This document shows positions 6,501 through 14,335 of a DNA stretch of 64,000 bases, in pieces. Source of the stretch: Phytomonospora endophytica (GTDB lineage: Bacteria > Actinomycetota > Actinomycetes > Mycobacteriales > Micromonosporaceae); NCBI RefSeq assembly GCF_014202425.1, contig NZ_JACHGT010000006.1, positions 186,001 to 250,000 of the forward strand, given 5' to 3'. A program made the translations under genes and the position numbers. The number at the start of each line of letters is the position of its first letter. Within the stretch, counting starts at the first letter, position 1. The notes below the pieces were generated by a model. It was not told where the DNA came from. It searched no databases and saw only the letters and a list, made by a program, of their open reading frames with translations.

Positions 6501-8843
6501 GTGGCCCTGGCGCTCTACCGCAAGTACCGGCCGCAGTCCTTCGGCGAGGTGATCGGCCAGGAGCACGTCACCGAGCCCCTGATGCAGGCGCTGCGCAACG
6601 ACCGCCTGAACCACGCCTACCTCTTCTCCGGGCCCCGCGGCTGCGGCAAGACGACCAGCGCGCGCATCCTCGCCCGCTCCGTCAACTGCGCCCAGGGCCC
6701 CACCCCCGAACCGTGCGGCGTGTGCGACTCCTGCGTCGCCCTCGGCCCCGACGGCAACGGCTCCGTCGACGTCATCGAGATCGACGCGGCCTCCCACGGC
6801 GGCGTCGACGACGCCCGCGAACTGCGCGAACGCGCCGTCTTCGCGCCCGTCCAGTCGAAGTTCAAGGTCTACGTCATCGACGAGGCGCACATGGTCTCGT
6901 CGGCGGGCTTCAACGCGCTCCTCAAGCTCGTCGAGGAGCCGCCCTCGTACGTCATGTTCATCTTCGCGACGACCGAGCCGGACAAGGTCCTCCCGACCAT
7001 CAAGTCCCGCACCCACCACTACCCCTTCCGGCTCATCCCCCCGGCGGCCCTGCGCGACTACTGCCAGGAACTCGCCACCCGCGAAGGCGTCCAGGTCGAG
7101 CCCGCCGTCTACCCGCTCGTCGTGCGCGCCGGCGGCGGCTCCGCGCGCGACACCCTGTCGGTCCTCGACCAGCTCATCGCCGGCGCCGGGCCCGAAGGCG
7201 TGACCTACCAGCGCGCCATCGGCCTCCTCGGCGTCACCGACATCTCCCTCATCGACGAGATGTGCGACGCGCTCGCCGCCGTCGACGGTGCGGGCGCCCT
7301 GCAGGTCATCGACCGTGTCGTCGAGGCCGGGCACGACCCGCGGCGTTTCGCGGCGGATCTCCTCGAACGCCTGCGGGACCTGATCGTGCTCAACCAGGTC
7401 CCCGACGCGGCCGGCAGCGGACTCATCGACGTGCCCGCCGACCAGCTGGAGCGCATGACCGGCCAGGCGCTGCGCCTGGGGCCGGCGTCGCTGTCGAGGA
7501 TGGCCGAGATCGTGCACGACGGGCTGCTGCTGATGCGCGGCACGACGGCCGGAAGGCTGATCCTCGAACTCGTGGTCGCGAAGGCGATCCTCCCGGCGGT
7601 CGACGACTCCGCGGCGGGGCTGCTGCAGCGCCTCGACCAGCTGGAGCGGCGTGTCGCCGACGGCGTGGTCGCGGGCGGTCACGGCGGTGGCGCCGGCGAC
7701 GGGTACGGCTCCTCCCCGGCGGTCGCGGCGGGCTCGGTCTCGCCCGCGCAGTCGGCGAAGGACGCCGCCTTCGCGGCGGCGCAGGCGGCAAGGGGCGGTG
7801 GGGCTCCGGCGGCAACGCCTGCGGCACCGGCAGCGCCCGCGTCGGCACCGACTTCACCCACGGCGACGTCGGCAACGCCCACGACGCCGCCGACGCCGCC
7901 GACGAGCAGCGCGGTCGGGTCGGCGAACGGTGGCGGCGCCGCGAGCGCCGCGAACAACACGCCCACCTCCGCACAGAGCCCGCCCTCCCAGGGGGGCCAC
8001 CCTCCAGCTTCAAGTCAAGCCGAAAACGCCTCCCACCACCAGCCCGCGCCGAGCCCCCCTGTGGATAACTCGCCGGTTGTGGACAACCAGGCCGCAAATC
8101 CTGTGGACAAGGGTGTGGACAACCCTGTGGACAGTGCTGTGGACAGCACCCCGCAGGCAGCGCAGTCGGCACCGCCGACGCCGCCACCCACCGCAGCACC
8201 TCCCACGTCGGCGCCCGCACCCGCCGCCGCTCCCGTCCCACCCCCCGCGCCCGCCACCCCCGGCCGCCCCGACGCCGTCGCCGTCCGCCGCTCCTGGGAC
8301 GCGATCAAGGACGCCGTCAAACGCCGCAAGCGCACCGTCGGCGCCTACCTCATGGAGGCGACGGTCCGCGACGTCGACGGCGACACGATCGTCCTCGCGT
8401 TCAAGCACGCCTTCCACGCCACCGCCATGGGCAGCGGCCCGTCGCTCGACATCTTCATCGAGGCGCTCACCGAGGTCATGGGCGGCACGTGGAAGGTCCG
8501 CTGCGAAGTCGGCGACCCCGGCCCGCAGGCCCCCCGCCGACCCGCGACGCCGCCACCGGCCGCCGCACCGGCGCCCCCGCCCGTCGCGGCCGCGCCTCAG
8601 GCACCACCGCAGCCCGCGCGCCCCGCCCCGGCGACGCCTCCCGCCCAGCGCGAGAGCCGCCCGGCCAAGCCCGCCTCCTCCGACGATCCACCGTGGCCTG
8701 ATGAGCCCCCGCCGGATGACTTCGCCGGCGACCCCGACCAGGTCCGCCGCACCGTCGCGGGCAGCGACAGCACGCCGATCGGCACCGCCGCCGAGCGCGC
8801 CGAACGCCTGCTGAAGAGCGAATTCGGCGCCGAGTCGATCTGA
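6501..8843 (+). CDS. dnaX: DNA polymerase III subunit gamma/tau
   Basis: The clamp-loader ATPase subunit has 780 residues from the GTG at 6501, which follows GAAGGAG; earlier in-frame starts fall within the SRP RNA. Walker A is GPRGCGKT (44-51), the zinc module is C63-C72-C75-C78, Walker B/DEAH is 127-130, and a sensor-1 ATTEPDK segment follows. After residue about 390 comes a long Ala/Pro/Thr linker, then a conserved C-terminal region (RSWDAIKDAVKRRKRTVGAY..., tau-type). The linker contains six V-D-(N/K/S) repeats whose DNA consists of DnaA-box-like words. No frameshift signal for gamma was seen. Confidence 0.95.
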   Translation: MALALYRKYRPQSFGEVIGQEHVTEPLMQALRNDRLNHAYLFSGPRGCGKTTSARILARSVNCAQGPTPEPCGVCDSCVALGPDGNGSVDVIEIDAASHGGVDDARELRERAVFAPVQSKFKVYVIDEAHMVSSAGFNALLKLVEEPPSYVMFIFATTEPDKVLPTIKSRTHHYPFRLIPPAALRDYCQELATREGVQVEPAVYPLVVRAGGGSARDTLSVLDQLIAGAGPEGVTYQRAIGLLGVTDISLIDEMCDALAAVDGAGALQVIDRVVEAGHDPRRFAADLLERLRDLIVLNQVPDAAGSGLIDVPADQLERMTGQALRLGPASLSRMAEIVHDGLLLMRGTTAGRLILELVVAKAILPAVDDSAAGLLQRLDQLERRVADGVVAGGHGGGAGDGYGSSPAVAAGSVSPAQSAKDAAFAAAQAARGGGAPAATPAAPAAPASAPTSPTATSATPTTPPTPPTSSAVGSANGGGAASAANNTPTSAQSPPSQGGHPPASSQAENASHHQPAPSPPVDNSPVVDNQAANPVDKGVDNPVDSAVDSTPQAAQSAPPTPPPTAAPPTSAPAPAAAPVPPPAPATPGRPDAVAVRRSWDAIKDAVKRRKRTVGAYLMEATVRDVDGDTIVLAFKHAFHATAMGSGPSLDIFIEALTEVMGGTWKVRCEVGDPGPQAPRRPATPPPAAAPAPPPVAAAPQAPPQPARPAPATPPAQRESRPAKPASSDDPPWPDEPPPDDFAGDPDQVRRTVAGSDSTPIGTAAERAERLLKSEFGAESI
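8060..8146 (+). repeat. Cluster of six DnaA-box-like 9-mers inside dnaX
   Basis: TGTGGATAA at 8060, TGTGGACAA at 8078, 8102 and 8114, and TGTGGACAG at 8126 and 8138 all lie in one orientation within 87 bases. The first four match the DnaA box (TTATCCACA/TTGTCCACA reversed) perfectly; the last two miss one base. They encode Val-Asp repeats of the DnaX linker. In all six, the codon before GTG ends in T (CCT, GTT, CCT, GGT, CCT, GCT), which the box needs but the protein does not. Confidence 0.7.
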
Positions 8844-8857
8844 CCCCGCGAGGTCAG
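8840..8857 (+). terminator. Short hairpin at the dnaX stop codon
   Basis: CTGACC (8840-8845) pairs with GGTCAG (8852-8857) around a six-base loop and includes the stop codon. It is weak for a terminator but is the only candidate between the convergent genes. Confidence 0.35.
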
Positions 8858-9147
8858 CGCTCGTCGTCGTGCGCGAGTTCGTCCCAAGCGAGGTCCCGCA
8901 GCTCGGGACCGAGTTCGCCGTCAACGCTCCGACACAGGTGACGGCCGGAAGCATCTCGACCGGCCCGAACGCCCACCCCGCACATCCGGATGCTCAAGGA
9001 CCGTCGGCACCGGATGCACAGGCCGGTGTCGTTGAAGCGAGCGAACAGGTAGCCCTCCGACCGGTCGCCACACGTGCCCGACATGCGCGAATCCCAAAGC
9101 CCGATCGCACGTCCGCACGCGAAAGCCACCCGCGCGAGGGCCGTCAC
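8854..9147 (-). CDS. Hypothetical Cys-containing protein, coupled to upstream gene
   Basis: A GTG at 9147 overlaps the stop of the upstream gene as GTGA and opens a 97-residue frame with gene-like third positions. It contains TCGD, LCIRC and MCGV cysteines and ends LRDLAWDELAHDDER, which resembles the end of the upstream protein (LADLAWGELARDMTL). The two tails suggest a duplication, or one gene reshaped by recombination. The longer in-frame extension to 9504 is a shadow of the upstream gene. Not recognised. Confidence 0.45.
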   Translation of the reverse strand: MTALARVAFACGRAIGLWDSRMSGTCGDRSEGYLFARFNDTGLCIRCRRSLSIRMCGVGVRAGRDASGRHLCRSVDGELGPELRDLAWDELAHDDER

Positions 9148-9569
9148 AACGTCATGTCCCGCGCCAGCTCGCCCCAGGCGAGGTCCGCCAGCGCGTCCTT
9201 GATCCCGTCGAGCGACGCCTCCTCCTGGAACCACACGACCGTCAGCCACGAGCGGTCCCACACGGGATCGGCGTCGGGGCCGACCGCGTCGGCCTCGAAG
9301 GTCCCGACGCAGGCCACCCGCGGCATGAACTCGACCCGGCCCCGGGACCGGCTCGGCTGCTCGTCCGGGTACTCGCGGGCCGGGGGCACGACATGCACCG
9401 GCCGGTTCGGGAAGTCGCGCCCGGCCGACGCCGTCAGGCCCTCGATGATCGACGTGTTGACGTCCTCCGTCGGCACGCCCTCCAGCAGGCCGCCATATGT
9501 GCACGAGAAGTGCAGGTTCGTGAGCTGGATCGCGTGGCCGGACTTGAGCACTACGTAGGCGAGGGGCAT
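9144..9569 (-). CDS. Hypothetical protein
   Basis: A 141-residue protein starts MPLAYVVLKSGHAIQLTNLHFSCTYGG and ends with an acidic helix (DGIKDALADLAWGELARDMTL). It is rich in aromatic residues (VWDRSWLTVVWFQEEA), has no signal peptide or membrane span, and is probably a small cytosolic alpha/beta protein. Similar short uncharacterised proteins are scattered in actinomycetes, but I do not recognise a named family. Its stop overlaps the start of the next reverse-strand gene. Confidence 0.6.
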   Translation of the reverse strand: MPLAYVVLKSGHAIQLTNLHFSCTYGGLLEGVPTEDVNTSIIEGLTASAGRDFPNRPVHVVPPAREYPDEQPSRSRGRVEFMPRVACVGTFEADAVGPDADPVWDRSWLTVVWFQEEASLDGIKDALADLAWGELARDMTL

Positions 9570-9719
9570 GCGGCGAGCTTAGGGCCGTTCCTCCACATGC
9601 GACAGGATCCGCGGCCGTGTGCTGACCGCCCCACCCGGAACACCCGCGACCTTAAGACGCACCGGCACCGGCTTGGCGCAGGGCGATGCTGAGCCCCTGT
9701 TCTAGGTAGGGTCGTCGGC

Positions 9720-10421
9720 GTGGGGGCGTTCGAGGAGTTTCAGCGGATGGTGTCGGCCGCGTTGGCGACGCTGGACGAGGCGCACGAGTTAATCCAGCTC
9801 GCGCGGCAGAAACATGAGGATGCCCGGGCCGAGTTGGACGGGATCACGGCGACCAGCGTGAACCCCAAGGTGGAGTCGTCTTCGGCGAAGTTGGGGCAGG
9901 TGGTGGCCTCGTTGGATGCGGCCGTGGTCTGGCGGGACTCGGGCCTGGAGGTGCTGGACTCCTACCTGGACCAGATCGGTGCCCGAGGTTCGGCCGGCGG
10001 CAAGGGGAGTCAGGGTGACCAGGTCACCGCGCCAAAGTTGAAGAGCAGTGACCTGGAGAAGGAGCACGCTGGCTCCGACGACGGCGACTCGACCAAGTCG
10101 GCCTTCCAGCGCGCCATGCGAAGTACTGTCCGTAACGTTGGTGATTTCCAGAAGCAGGGCCAAACCTGGACGGCCGCCGGTCGTTCCTACCGGGTGAACC
10201 TCGACCCTCCGCCGACCAGGACTCACGCGGGCACAGCGCAACCTGTTGACACCACCGTCCCGACGCAAGGGACGGCACCCGATCCGAGCGACATCGCTGG
10301 CAACTTGCTAGTGATCGCGGTCGGTCTGACTGAGGCGGCCTCGCGGATTTTCAAGCGGGAGAAGGAGAAGCATGGCAAGGCAGACGCACAAGGATCTGAT
10401 CCGGGCGCACGTCATCGGTGA
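9720..10421 (+). CDS. Hypothetical coiled-coil protein
   Basis: The 233-residue product has an N-terminal helical segment (FEEFQRMVSAALATLDEAHE... to about residue 90) with heptad-like spacing, a charged Ser/Gly/Lys middle, and a C-terminal hydrophobic stretch LLVIAVGLTEAASRIF near 200-215. The GTG at 9720 lies 8 bases after TAGGGT, so the message may be leaderless. The layout recalls small actinomycete proteins that contain a WXG100-like helical hairpin, but no WXG is present. It overlaps the next gene by 50 bases, so the pair is probably co-translated. Function unknown. Confidence 0.6.
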   Translation: MGAFEEFQRMVSAALATLDEAHELIQLARQKHEDARAELDGITATSVNPKVESSSAKLGQVVASLDAAVVWRDSGLEVLDSYLDQIGARGSAGGKGSQGDQVTAPKLKSSDLEKEHAGSDDGDSTKSAFQRAMRSTVRNVGDFQKQGQTWTAAGRSYRVNLDPPPTRTHAGTAQPVDTTVPTQGTAPDPSDIAGNLLVIAVGLTEAASRIFKREKEKHGKADAQGSDPGARHR

Positions 10422-10812
10422 CATGACGGCCGGTGATGCGATCAGTGAACAGATCCCGGGCGAGGAGCAGCTTGAGCTGTTCGGCTACACGACGGCATTC
10501 TTCATCCTGATGCTCCAACAGCGCTTCGGTGAGACGGCGTCGCGAGAAGCCATCACCGAGTTCGTTGAGGAGATGAAGTACGACTATCGCAGCGCCGAAC
10601 CGCCAATTAGGCCGCTGCTGATCGAGGGCGCCATTCGCGGCGTCTTCGGGGAGGAGGGCCTGCTGGAGGACATCGCAACAGGTGAGCTAGTCAAGGTGTA
10701 CTACCAGGTGATAGCCAAGATCGCCGTCCAAGATCCGGACGTTATACCGAAGCTCGATGAGTACCTTGACGCGGCCGGGCAGCTCGCTGACACGTGGGCG
10801 GAGGAGGACTAG
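10372..10812 (+). CDS. Hypothetical acidic helical protein
   Basis: A 146-residue acidic protein with a central hydrophobic helix (LELFGYTTAFFILMLQQRFG) starts at an ATG preceded by GAGAAGGAGAAGC. Helices dominate and no catalytic motif is apparent. It overlaps the upstream coiled-coil gene by 50 bases in another frame, and its stop shares CTAG with the convergent DUF397 gene. Accessory gene of unknown role. Confidence 0.6.
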   Translation: MARQTHKDLIRAHVIGDMTAGDAISEQIPGEEQLELFGYTTAFFILMLQQRFGETASREAITEFVEEMKYDYRSAEPPIRPLLIEGAIRGVFGEEGLLEDIATGELVKVYYQVIAKIAVQDPDVIPKLDEYLDAAGQLADTWAEED

Positions 10813-10979
10813 CGCTGCGAAGTGAGGAACCCGACCCAGGTAGCGCGGTCGCAGGTGAGGATCGGTCCGCCTTTGTCCTTGCTGTCGCGGATGGCGATGG
10901 TCGCGCCAGCCGAGGCCACCTCGACGCACTGACCACCACCACTGTTGCTGCGTGAGCTGGTTCGCCACACGATGGTCAT
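10809..10979 (-). CDS. DUF397 domain protein
   Basis: The 56-residue product MTIVWRTSSRSNSGGGQCVE...IRDSKDKGGPILTCDRATWVG carries the full DUF397 signature (WRTSSRSN, CVEVA, IRDSKD, P). DUF397 genes in actinomycetes nearly always follow an XRE/DUF5753 regulator, as in the whiJ-type systems of Streptomyces, and modulate it, probably by direct binding. The start overlaps the stop of the upstream regulator as ATGA. Confidence 0.93.
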   Translation of the reverse strand: MTIVWRTSSRSNSGGGQCVEVASAGATIAIRDSKDKGGPILTCDRATWVGFLTSQR

Positions 10980-11830
10980 GCGATCTCCTCCATGACGGCC
11001 TTGATCCGGGCGCTGGAATCTTCGGGGGTGAGCGCCAAGCCGAGCAGAGTATCGTACGCCGATCGGAAGACCGCGACCTTGGTCGGAGCCTCGAAGAAGA
11101 CGCGGTCGACCGGGCTTTCGATATAGGCCACTTCGGGGTAAGGATCGGGCATCTCGAAGTACGTGAACGGTCCATGGCGAGCCGGATTCCACTCGATCGC
11201 ATCGGGGAGGATGCGGACCTCGATGTGGTCTTGCAGGTCGGTGAGTCGTCGCAGCTGTTCTCGCCGGACCTCAGTGACGCCGGTGGTTCGGCGGAGCGCG
11301 GTCTCACCGATGATGGCCGAGAGCCGTGCGGGCTCAGGCCCAGCAAGGATGCGCTGACGTGTCATCCGCAGTTCCACCAGGCGGTCCTCGCCCTGCTGGC
11401 TCGTGTTCTCCTGCCACGCGGCGCGAATGATCGCCAAGGCGTACTCACGGGTCTGCAACAAGCCTGGAATGACAAGCGGGTCGTACTCACAGATGTGCGC
11501 AGCACGGGATTCAAGCCAGGTGTAGTCCAGGAAGCCCGTCTCCAGGTCCTCGGTGTCGCCCTCCCACCAGTCCCTCCGCCAGGCGTCTTCGTGCAACCGG
11601 AGGAGAGCGTCTCGCTCGCGTTGGCCGGAGACACCGTAGAAGGCGATGAGGTCACGTATGTACGAAGGCCGAATCGGGTTGGTCCCGCGCTCGAACTTGC
11701 CGATCAGCGTCAGGTCGACGCCGAGATACGTGCCTACGTCCTTAAGCGTGAATCCCGCGCGCTCGCGTGCCGCACGTAGCCGCTCGCCTAGCCACTGGGT
11801 CCTCAAGGAGAGTGCTTGGTTCTTCGACAC
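10976..11830 (-). CDS. XRE-family regulator with DUF5753 sensor domain
   Basis: The 284-residue regulator has an N-terminal helix-turn-helix (LGERLRAARERAGFTLKDVG...LTLIGKFERGTNPIRP, about residues 14-57) and the DUF5753 C-terminal domain (IPGLLQTREYALAIIRAA, ILPDAIEWNPARHGPFTYFE, VAYIESPVDRVFFE). With DUF397 it forms a WhiJ-like developmental or accessory regulator pair. The GTG start at 11830 is 15 bases from a perfect TGCCAC/GTGGCA palindrome, the likely autoregulatory operator. It diverges from the three-gene operon at 12075-13473, its probable target. Confidence 0.93.
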   Translation of the reverse strand: MSKNQALSLRTQWLGERLRAARERAGFTLKDVGTYLGVDLTLIGKFERGTNPIRPSYIRDLIAFYGVSGQRERDALLRLHEDAWRRDWWEGDTEDLETGFLDYTWLESRAAHICEYDPLVIPGLLQTREYALAIIRAAWQENTSQQGEDRLVELRMTRQRILAGPEPARLSAIIGETALRRTTGVTEVRREQLRRLTDLQDHIEVRILPDAIEWNPARHGPFTYFEMPDPYPEVAYIESPVDRVFFEAPTKVAVFRSAYDTLLGLALTPEDSSARIKAVMEEIA

Positions 11831-11844
11831 GCCGTGATTCTATC

Positions 11845-11858
11845 TGCCACTTGTGGCA
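11845..11858. promoter_or_regulatory. Palindromic operator for the XRE regulator
   Basis: TGCCAC-TT-GTGGCA is a perfect inverted repeat, flanked by A/T bases, in the divergent interval between the regulator and the 12075 operon. Its position suits autorepression. Confidence 0.6.
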
Positions 11859-11945
11859 AATGGAATCCCGTGTCATGATGCGTGTGCGACGCCTGCACAG
11901 ACTGTGATCGTTCGAGGTCACGATGGTGTCGCGACACAGATAAAC

Positions 11946-11990
11946 GACCGGGGCGGGTCCAGGTTTCTGAGGCTCAGTCCCGCCCCGGTC
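11946..11990 (+). promoter_or_regulatory. Long-range GC hairpin in the leader of the 12075 operon
   Basis: GACCGGGGCGGG (11946-11957) pairs perfectly with CCCGCCCCGGTC (11979-11990) across a 21-base loop, 85 bases before the first gene. No gene ends here on the forward strand, so it acts within the leader, either as an attenuator or as a stabilising structure. Confidence 0.45.
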
Positions 11991-12074
11991 CAAACAATCA
12001 GGAGGTCCCGCGATGCGGGTTCCCGACCAATACCCTGTGTACCACGCCGCCCACGCTTCCCTTGGGAGGCGGGC

Positions 12075-12794
12075 ATGATCACCGACGTCACCCTCTACCG
12101 CAACCGCGACATGTCCCGCCAGCGCGAGTCGGACCACCTCTACATCGTCGCGGCCTTCGCCCTCGTCGCCTACGCGTTCTCCACCGCCGAGAACCCGGCG
12201 AACCTGGACCGGCTCGCCTTCAGCACCTACCTCCCCATCCTCTGCCTCTGGGCAGGGTGGAACGACACCCGTCCTGTTGTGAGTGGCCGCGTCCGCTTCC
12301 CCAAGCACGCCAACGCTTTCGTCCGCGCCTTCCCGGGCCTGATGTGCTGCCTTCCCGTCGGCAAACTCGCCCTCGCCTACGGCACCGTCCCCGCCCTCAC
12401 GGCCGCCATCATCACCGTCGGCGACCTCAACCGTGCACTGTGGACGACCGCTTTCCTCGTCCTCCTCACCACCGCGGCCCACACGCTTCTCGGCGTCACC
12501 CTGGCCCTGACGAACCGCATCGCCTACGTCGCCGGGCTCGTCTACGTCCTCGGCGTCGAACTCCTTGCGGCACAACACTTCTCGGCTGCGGCCTGGTTCT
12601 CGATCAGCGCATGGGCCCGATCGGCGACCGGCACCACCACGCCTATCCCGATCCTGGTCGCGTGGGCCCTGCTCGCCGTCTTCACCGCACTGAGTCTCCT
12701 GTGGACCTGGGTGCTCCTCGGTGGATCCGGCCACAAGACCTGGCGGGACGACAACAGCGTCCGCTTCGGCACCGGCTCCGGGGAGAGCTCATGA
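12075..12794 (+). CDS. Hypothetical multi-pass membrane protein
   Basis: From the ATG at 12075 (GGGAGG six bases upstream) the protein has 239 residues and about six hydrophobic segments (for example YIVAAFALVAYAFSTA, LTAAIITVGDL, TTAFLVLLTTAAHTLLGVTL, IAYVAGLVYVLGVELLA, ILVAWALLAVFTALSLLWTW). The C-terminus is a short charged cytosolic tail. Longer in-frame upstream extensions run through the leader hairpin and are rejected. It is the first of three genes joined by ATGA overlaps opposite an XRE/DUF397 pair. No transporter motif is visible. Confidence 0.7.
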   Translation: MITDVTLYRNRDMSRQRESDHLYIVAAFALVAYAFSTAENPANLDRLAFSTYLPILCLWAGWNDTRPVVSGRVRFPKHANAFVRAFPGLMCCLPVGKLALAYGTVPALTAAIITVGDLNRALWTTAFLVLLTTAAHTLLGVTLALTNRIAYVAGLVYVLGVELLAAQHFSAAAWFSISAWARSATGTTTPIPILVAWALLAVFTALSLLWTWVLLGGSGHKTWRDDNSVRFGTGSGESS

Positions 12795-13099
12795 CCCTCG
12801 TCGCCCTCCGCCGAGCCCAGCTCAACGCCGAACTCGCCTACGCCTACCGCCAGTTCCGCTCCCACCTTCACGACCCGTGGGCCGAGTACTGCTACCCCTG
12901 CGACGTCCCCGGCCCCTGCCAGATGTACACGCACTGGCTCACCCGCCTGCGTCTCCTCGAAGCCGCCGAAGAAGCTCTCCCCGACGACGACACCACCGAG
13001 GTCCCCGACGACACCGCCCTCGGCGCCTTCCACGACCCCGAGCACCTCCCCGACCCCATTGGGAAGCCGCTCCTTCGCCGGAAGGGAGCATCCTCATGA
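12791..13099 (+). CDS. Hypothetical protein with HDPWAEYCYPCDVPGPCQMY motif
   Basis: A 102-residue protein whose ATG overlaps the previous stop. It has an N-terminal helix (LRRAQLNAELAYAYRQFRSH), then a conserved-looking C-Y-P-C-D-x5-C cluster, and an acidic C-terminus. The cysteines could hold a metal. Such small proteins accompany XRE/DUF397 pairs in actinomycetes; the name and function are unknown to me. Confidence 0.65.
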   Translation: MTLVALRRAQLNAELAYAYRQFRSHLHDPWAEYCYPCDVPGPCQMYTHWLTRLRLLEAAEEALPDDDTTEVPDDTALGAFHDPEHLPDPIGKPLLRRKGASS

Positions 13100-13473
13100 C
13101 GGCACCCGCCTACCCCGGCATACGTCCTCTGCCCTTCCCGACGCGCACCACTCGCACCGGCTGGCGGCACCGCCCGAGCGCAGGCAAAGCGTCCCCCGTC
13201 GAGTTCCATCTGGCTCTCGCGCTGCGCCGCCACAAACGCGAACAAGCGGTCCTCACCGACCACCGCCCGGGCCGCCGTCGCCTGCGTGTCGTCCGCTTCG
13301 CCGGCTTCCCCATCCCCGCGCTCATCATGCGCTGCCGCTGCTGCGGAGCCGTCTGGCCCTGCCGCGAACTCCTCGGAGTTCTACGCACCAAGTTCGGCTG
13401 GACCGCCACCACCGACCGACTCGACCGCGCCCTCAACCGGCTCCGCCGCGGACTCGGTCTCGACCCCGGGTAG
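13096..13473 (+). CDS. Hypothetical basic protein with CRCCGAVWPC cluster
   Basis: The 125-residue product starts at an ATG overlapping the previous stop. It is Arg-rich (HRPGRRRLRVVRFAG), carries a C-R-C-C-G-A-V-W-P-C cluster near residues 79-88, and ends with a basic helix (LDRALNRLRRGLGLDPG). A zinc-stabilised nucleic-acid-binding protein is plausible but unproven. It is the last gene of the coupled trio. Confidence 0.62.
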   Translation: MTAPAYPGIRPLPFPTRTTRTGWRHRPSAGKASPVEFHLALALRRHKREQAVLTDHRPGRRRLRVVRFAGFPIPALIMRCRCCGAVWPCRELLGVLRTKFGWTATTDRLDRALNRLRRGLGLDPG

Positions 13474-13737
13474 AGGCAGCGCCGCCCGCCTTCGGTGGGT
13501 CGGGTACACAGGTCCGGCCCACCGAAACGCCGCGCTCAGCCGCACTACGCCCGCACGAGCTCCCGCAACGCATCCGCGACCGCCCGCGCCAGGGCAGTGG
13601 CCCGAGCGTCGTCGTCCGAGGTCATGTCGGCCTGCGGGTCCACTCGCTGAAACAGCGTCGGCCGGGACCGCGCCCGGCGTCCTGATCACCGGTGGAGGTG
13701 TGCCCAAACGCGCGGCCGAGCACATCCGGGTGGCCGC
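13474..13737. other. Intergenic stretch with two short coding-like remnants
   Basis: No complete gene fits. On the reverse strand 13545-13643 reads VDPQADMTSDDDARATALAR and ends LRELVRA with gene-like codons; on the forward strand the last 60 bases read VLITGGGVPKRAAEHIRVAA and stop at 13741. Both look like C-terminal tails of lost genes. GGTGGGTCGG and CCGGCCCACC at 13493-13525 could form a hairpin. Confidence 0.35.
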
Positions 13738-14262
13738 CTAGTCCCTCGCACCAGGGAGCTGCACGGCCCGCGACGCGATCAGCGGTCCGAGCACGCGCGT
13801 CCCCGGCCCGACTCTGCCTCCCGGCCCAGGCAATTGCGTGGTGTTGTCCGCGGTCAGGGCCTCGCCGCAGTGCGCGCAGGCCGTCACCGGCGTCGTGTCG
13901 TGGGCGCAGTCGAGGTGGTGGATCCGCGCGGGCGGGCCCGCCTCGCCCGCGTACCAGCGGTCGCCCCAGCTCATCAGCGCGAGCAGCACCGGGTACAGCT
14001 CCCTGCCCTTCTCCGTCGCGCGGTAGTGCTCGCGCGCCGGGCGTTCCCGGTAGCTCTCGCGGACGAGGACGCCCTCGTCGATCAGCCGCGAGAGCTTCGC
14101 GGCGAGCACCTTGCGCGAGATGCCGAGGTCGTGCACGAGCTCGTCGAAGCGTGTGACCCCGGCGAGCACGTCGCGCATGATCAGCGCCGTCCAGGCGTCG
14201 CCGAAGAGGTCGGTGGCGCGCGCGATCGAGCAGGCGACGTCGGCCAGCGGGGTACGGGTCAT
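13738..14262 (-). CDS. HxlR-family winged-helix regulator
   Basis: The 174-residue protein matches HxlR regulators: CSIARATDLFGDAWTALIMR, then DELVHDLGISRKVLAAKLSRLIDEGVLVRE (recognition helix) and YRERPAREHYRATEKGRELYPV. HxlR proteins usually sense electrophiles or quinones and bind short palindromes as dimers. The C-terminal extension holds a CAHCGEAL zinc-ribbon-like CxxC, unusual for the core family. The gene diverges from a methyltransferase, with a 27-bp palindrome between them. The stop codon shares CTAG with the forward-strand remnant. Confidence 0.9.
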   Translation of the reverse strand: MTRTPLADVACSIARATDLFGDAWTALIMRDVLAGVTRFDELVHDLGISRKVLAAKLSRLIDEGVLVRESYRERPAREHYRATEKGRELYPVLLALMSWGDRWYAGEAGPPARIHHLDCAHDTTPVTACAHCGEALTADNTTQLPGPGGRVGPGTRVLGPLIASRAVQLPGARD

Positions 14263-14273
14263 GCCCCGATCCT

Positions 14274-14300
14274 ACTCAGGTTCCCTTAGGGAACTTGAGT
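14274..14300. promoter_or_regulatory. HxlR operator
   Basis: ACTCAGGTTCCC-TTA-GGGAACTTGAGT is a 12+3+12 inverted repeat with a single mismatch, placed between the HxlR start (14262) and the methyltransferase start (14336). The size and GGTTCCC core suit an HxlR dimer. Confidence 0.75.
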
Positions 14301-14335
14301 CTGTTAGCGTGGGACACCCGAGCAAGGGAGACGTG

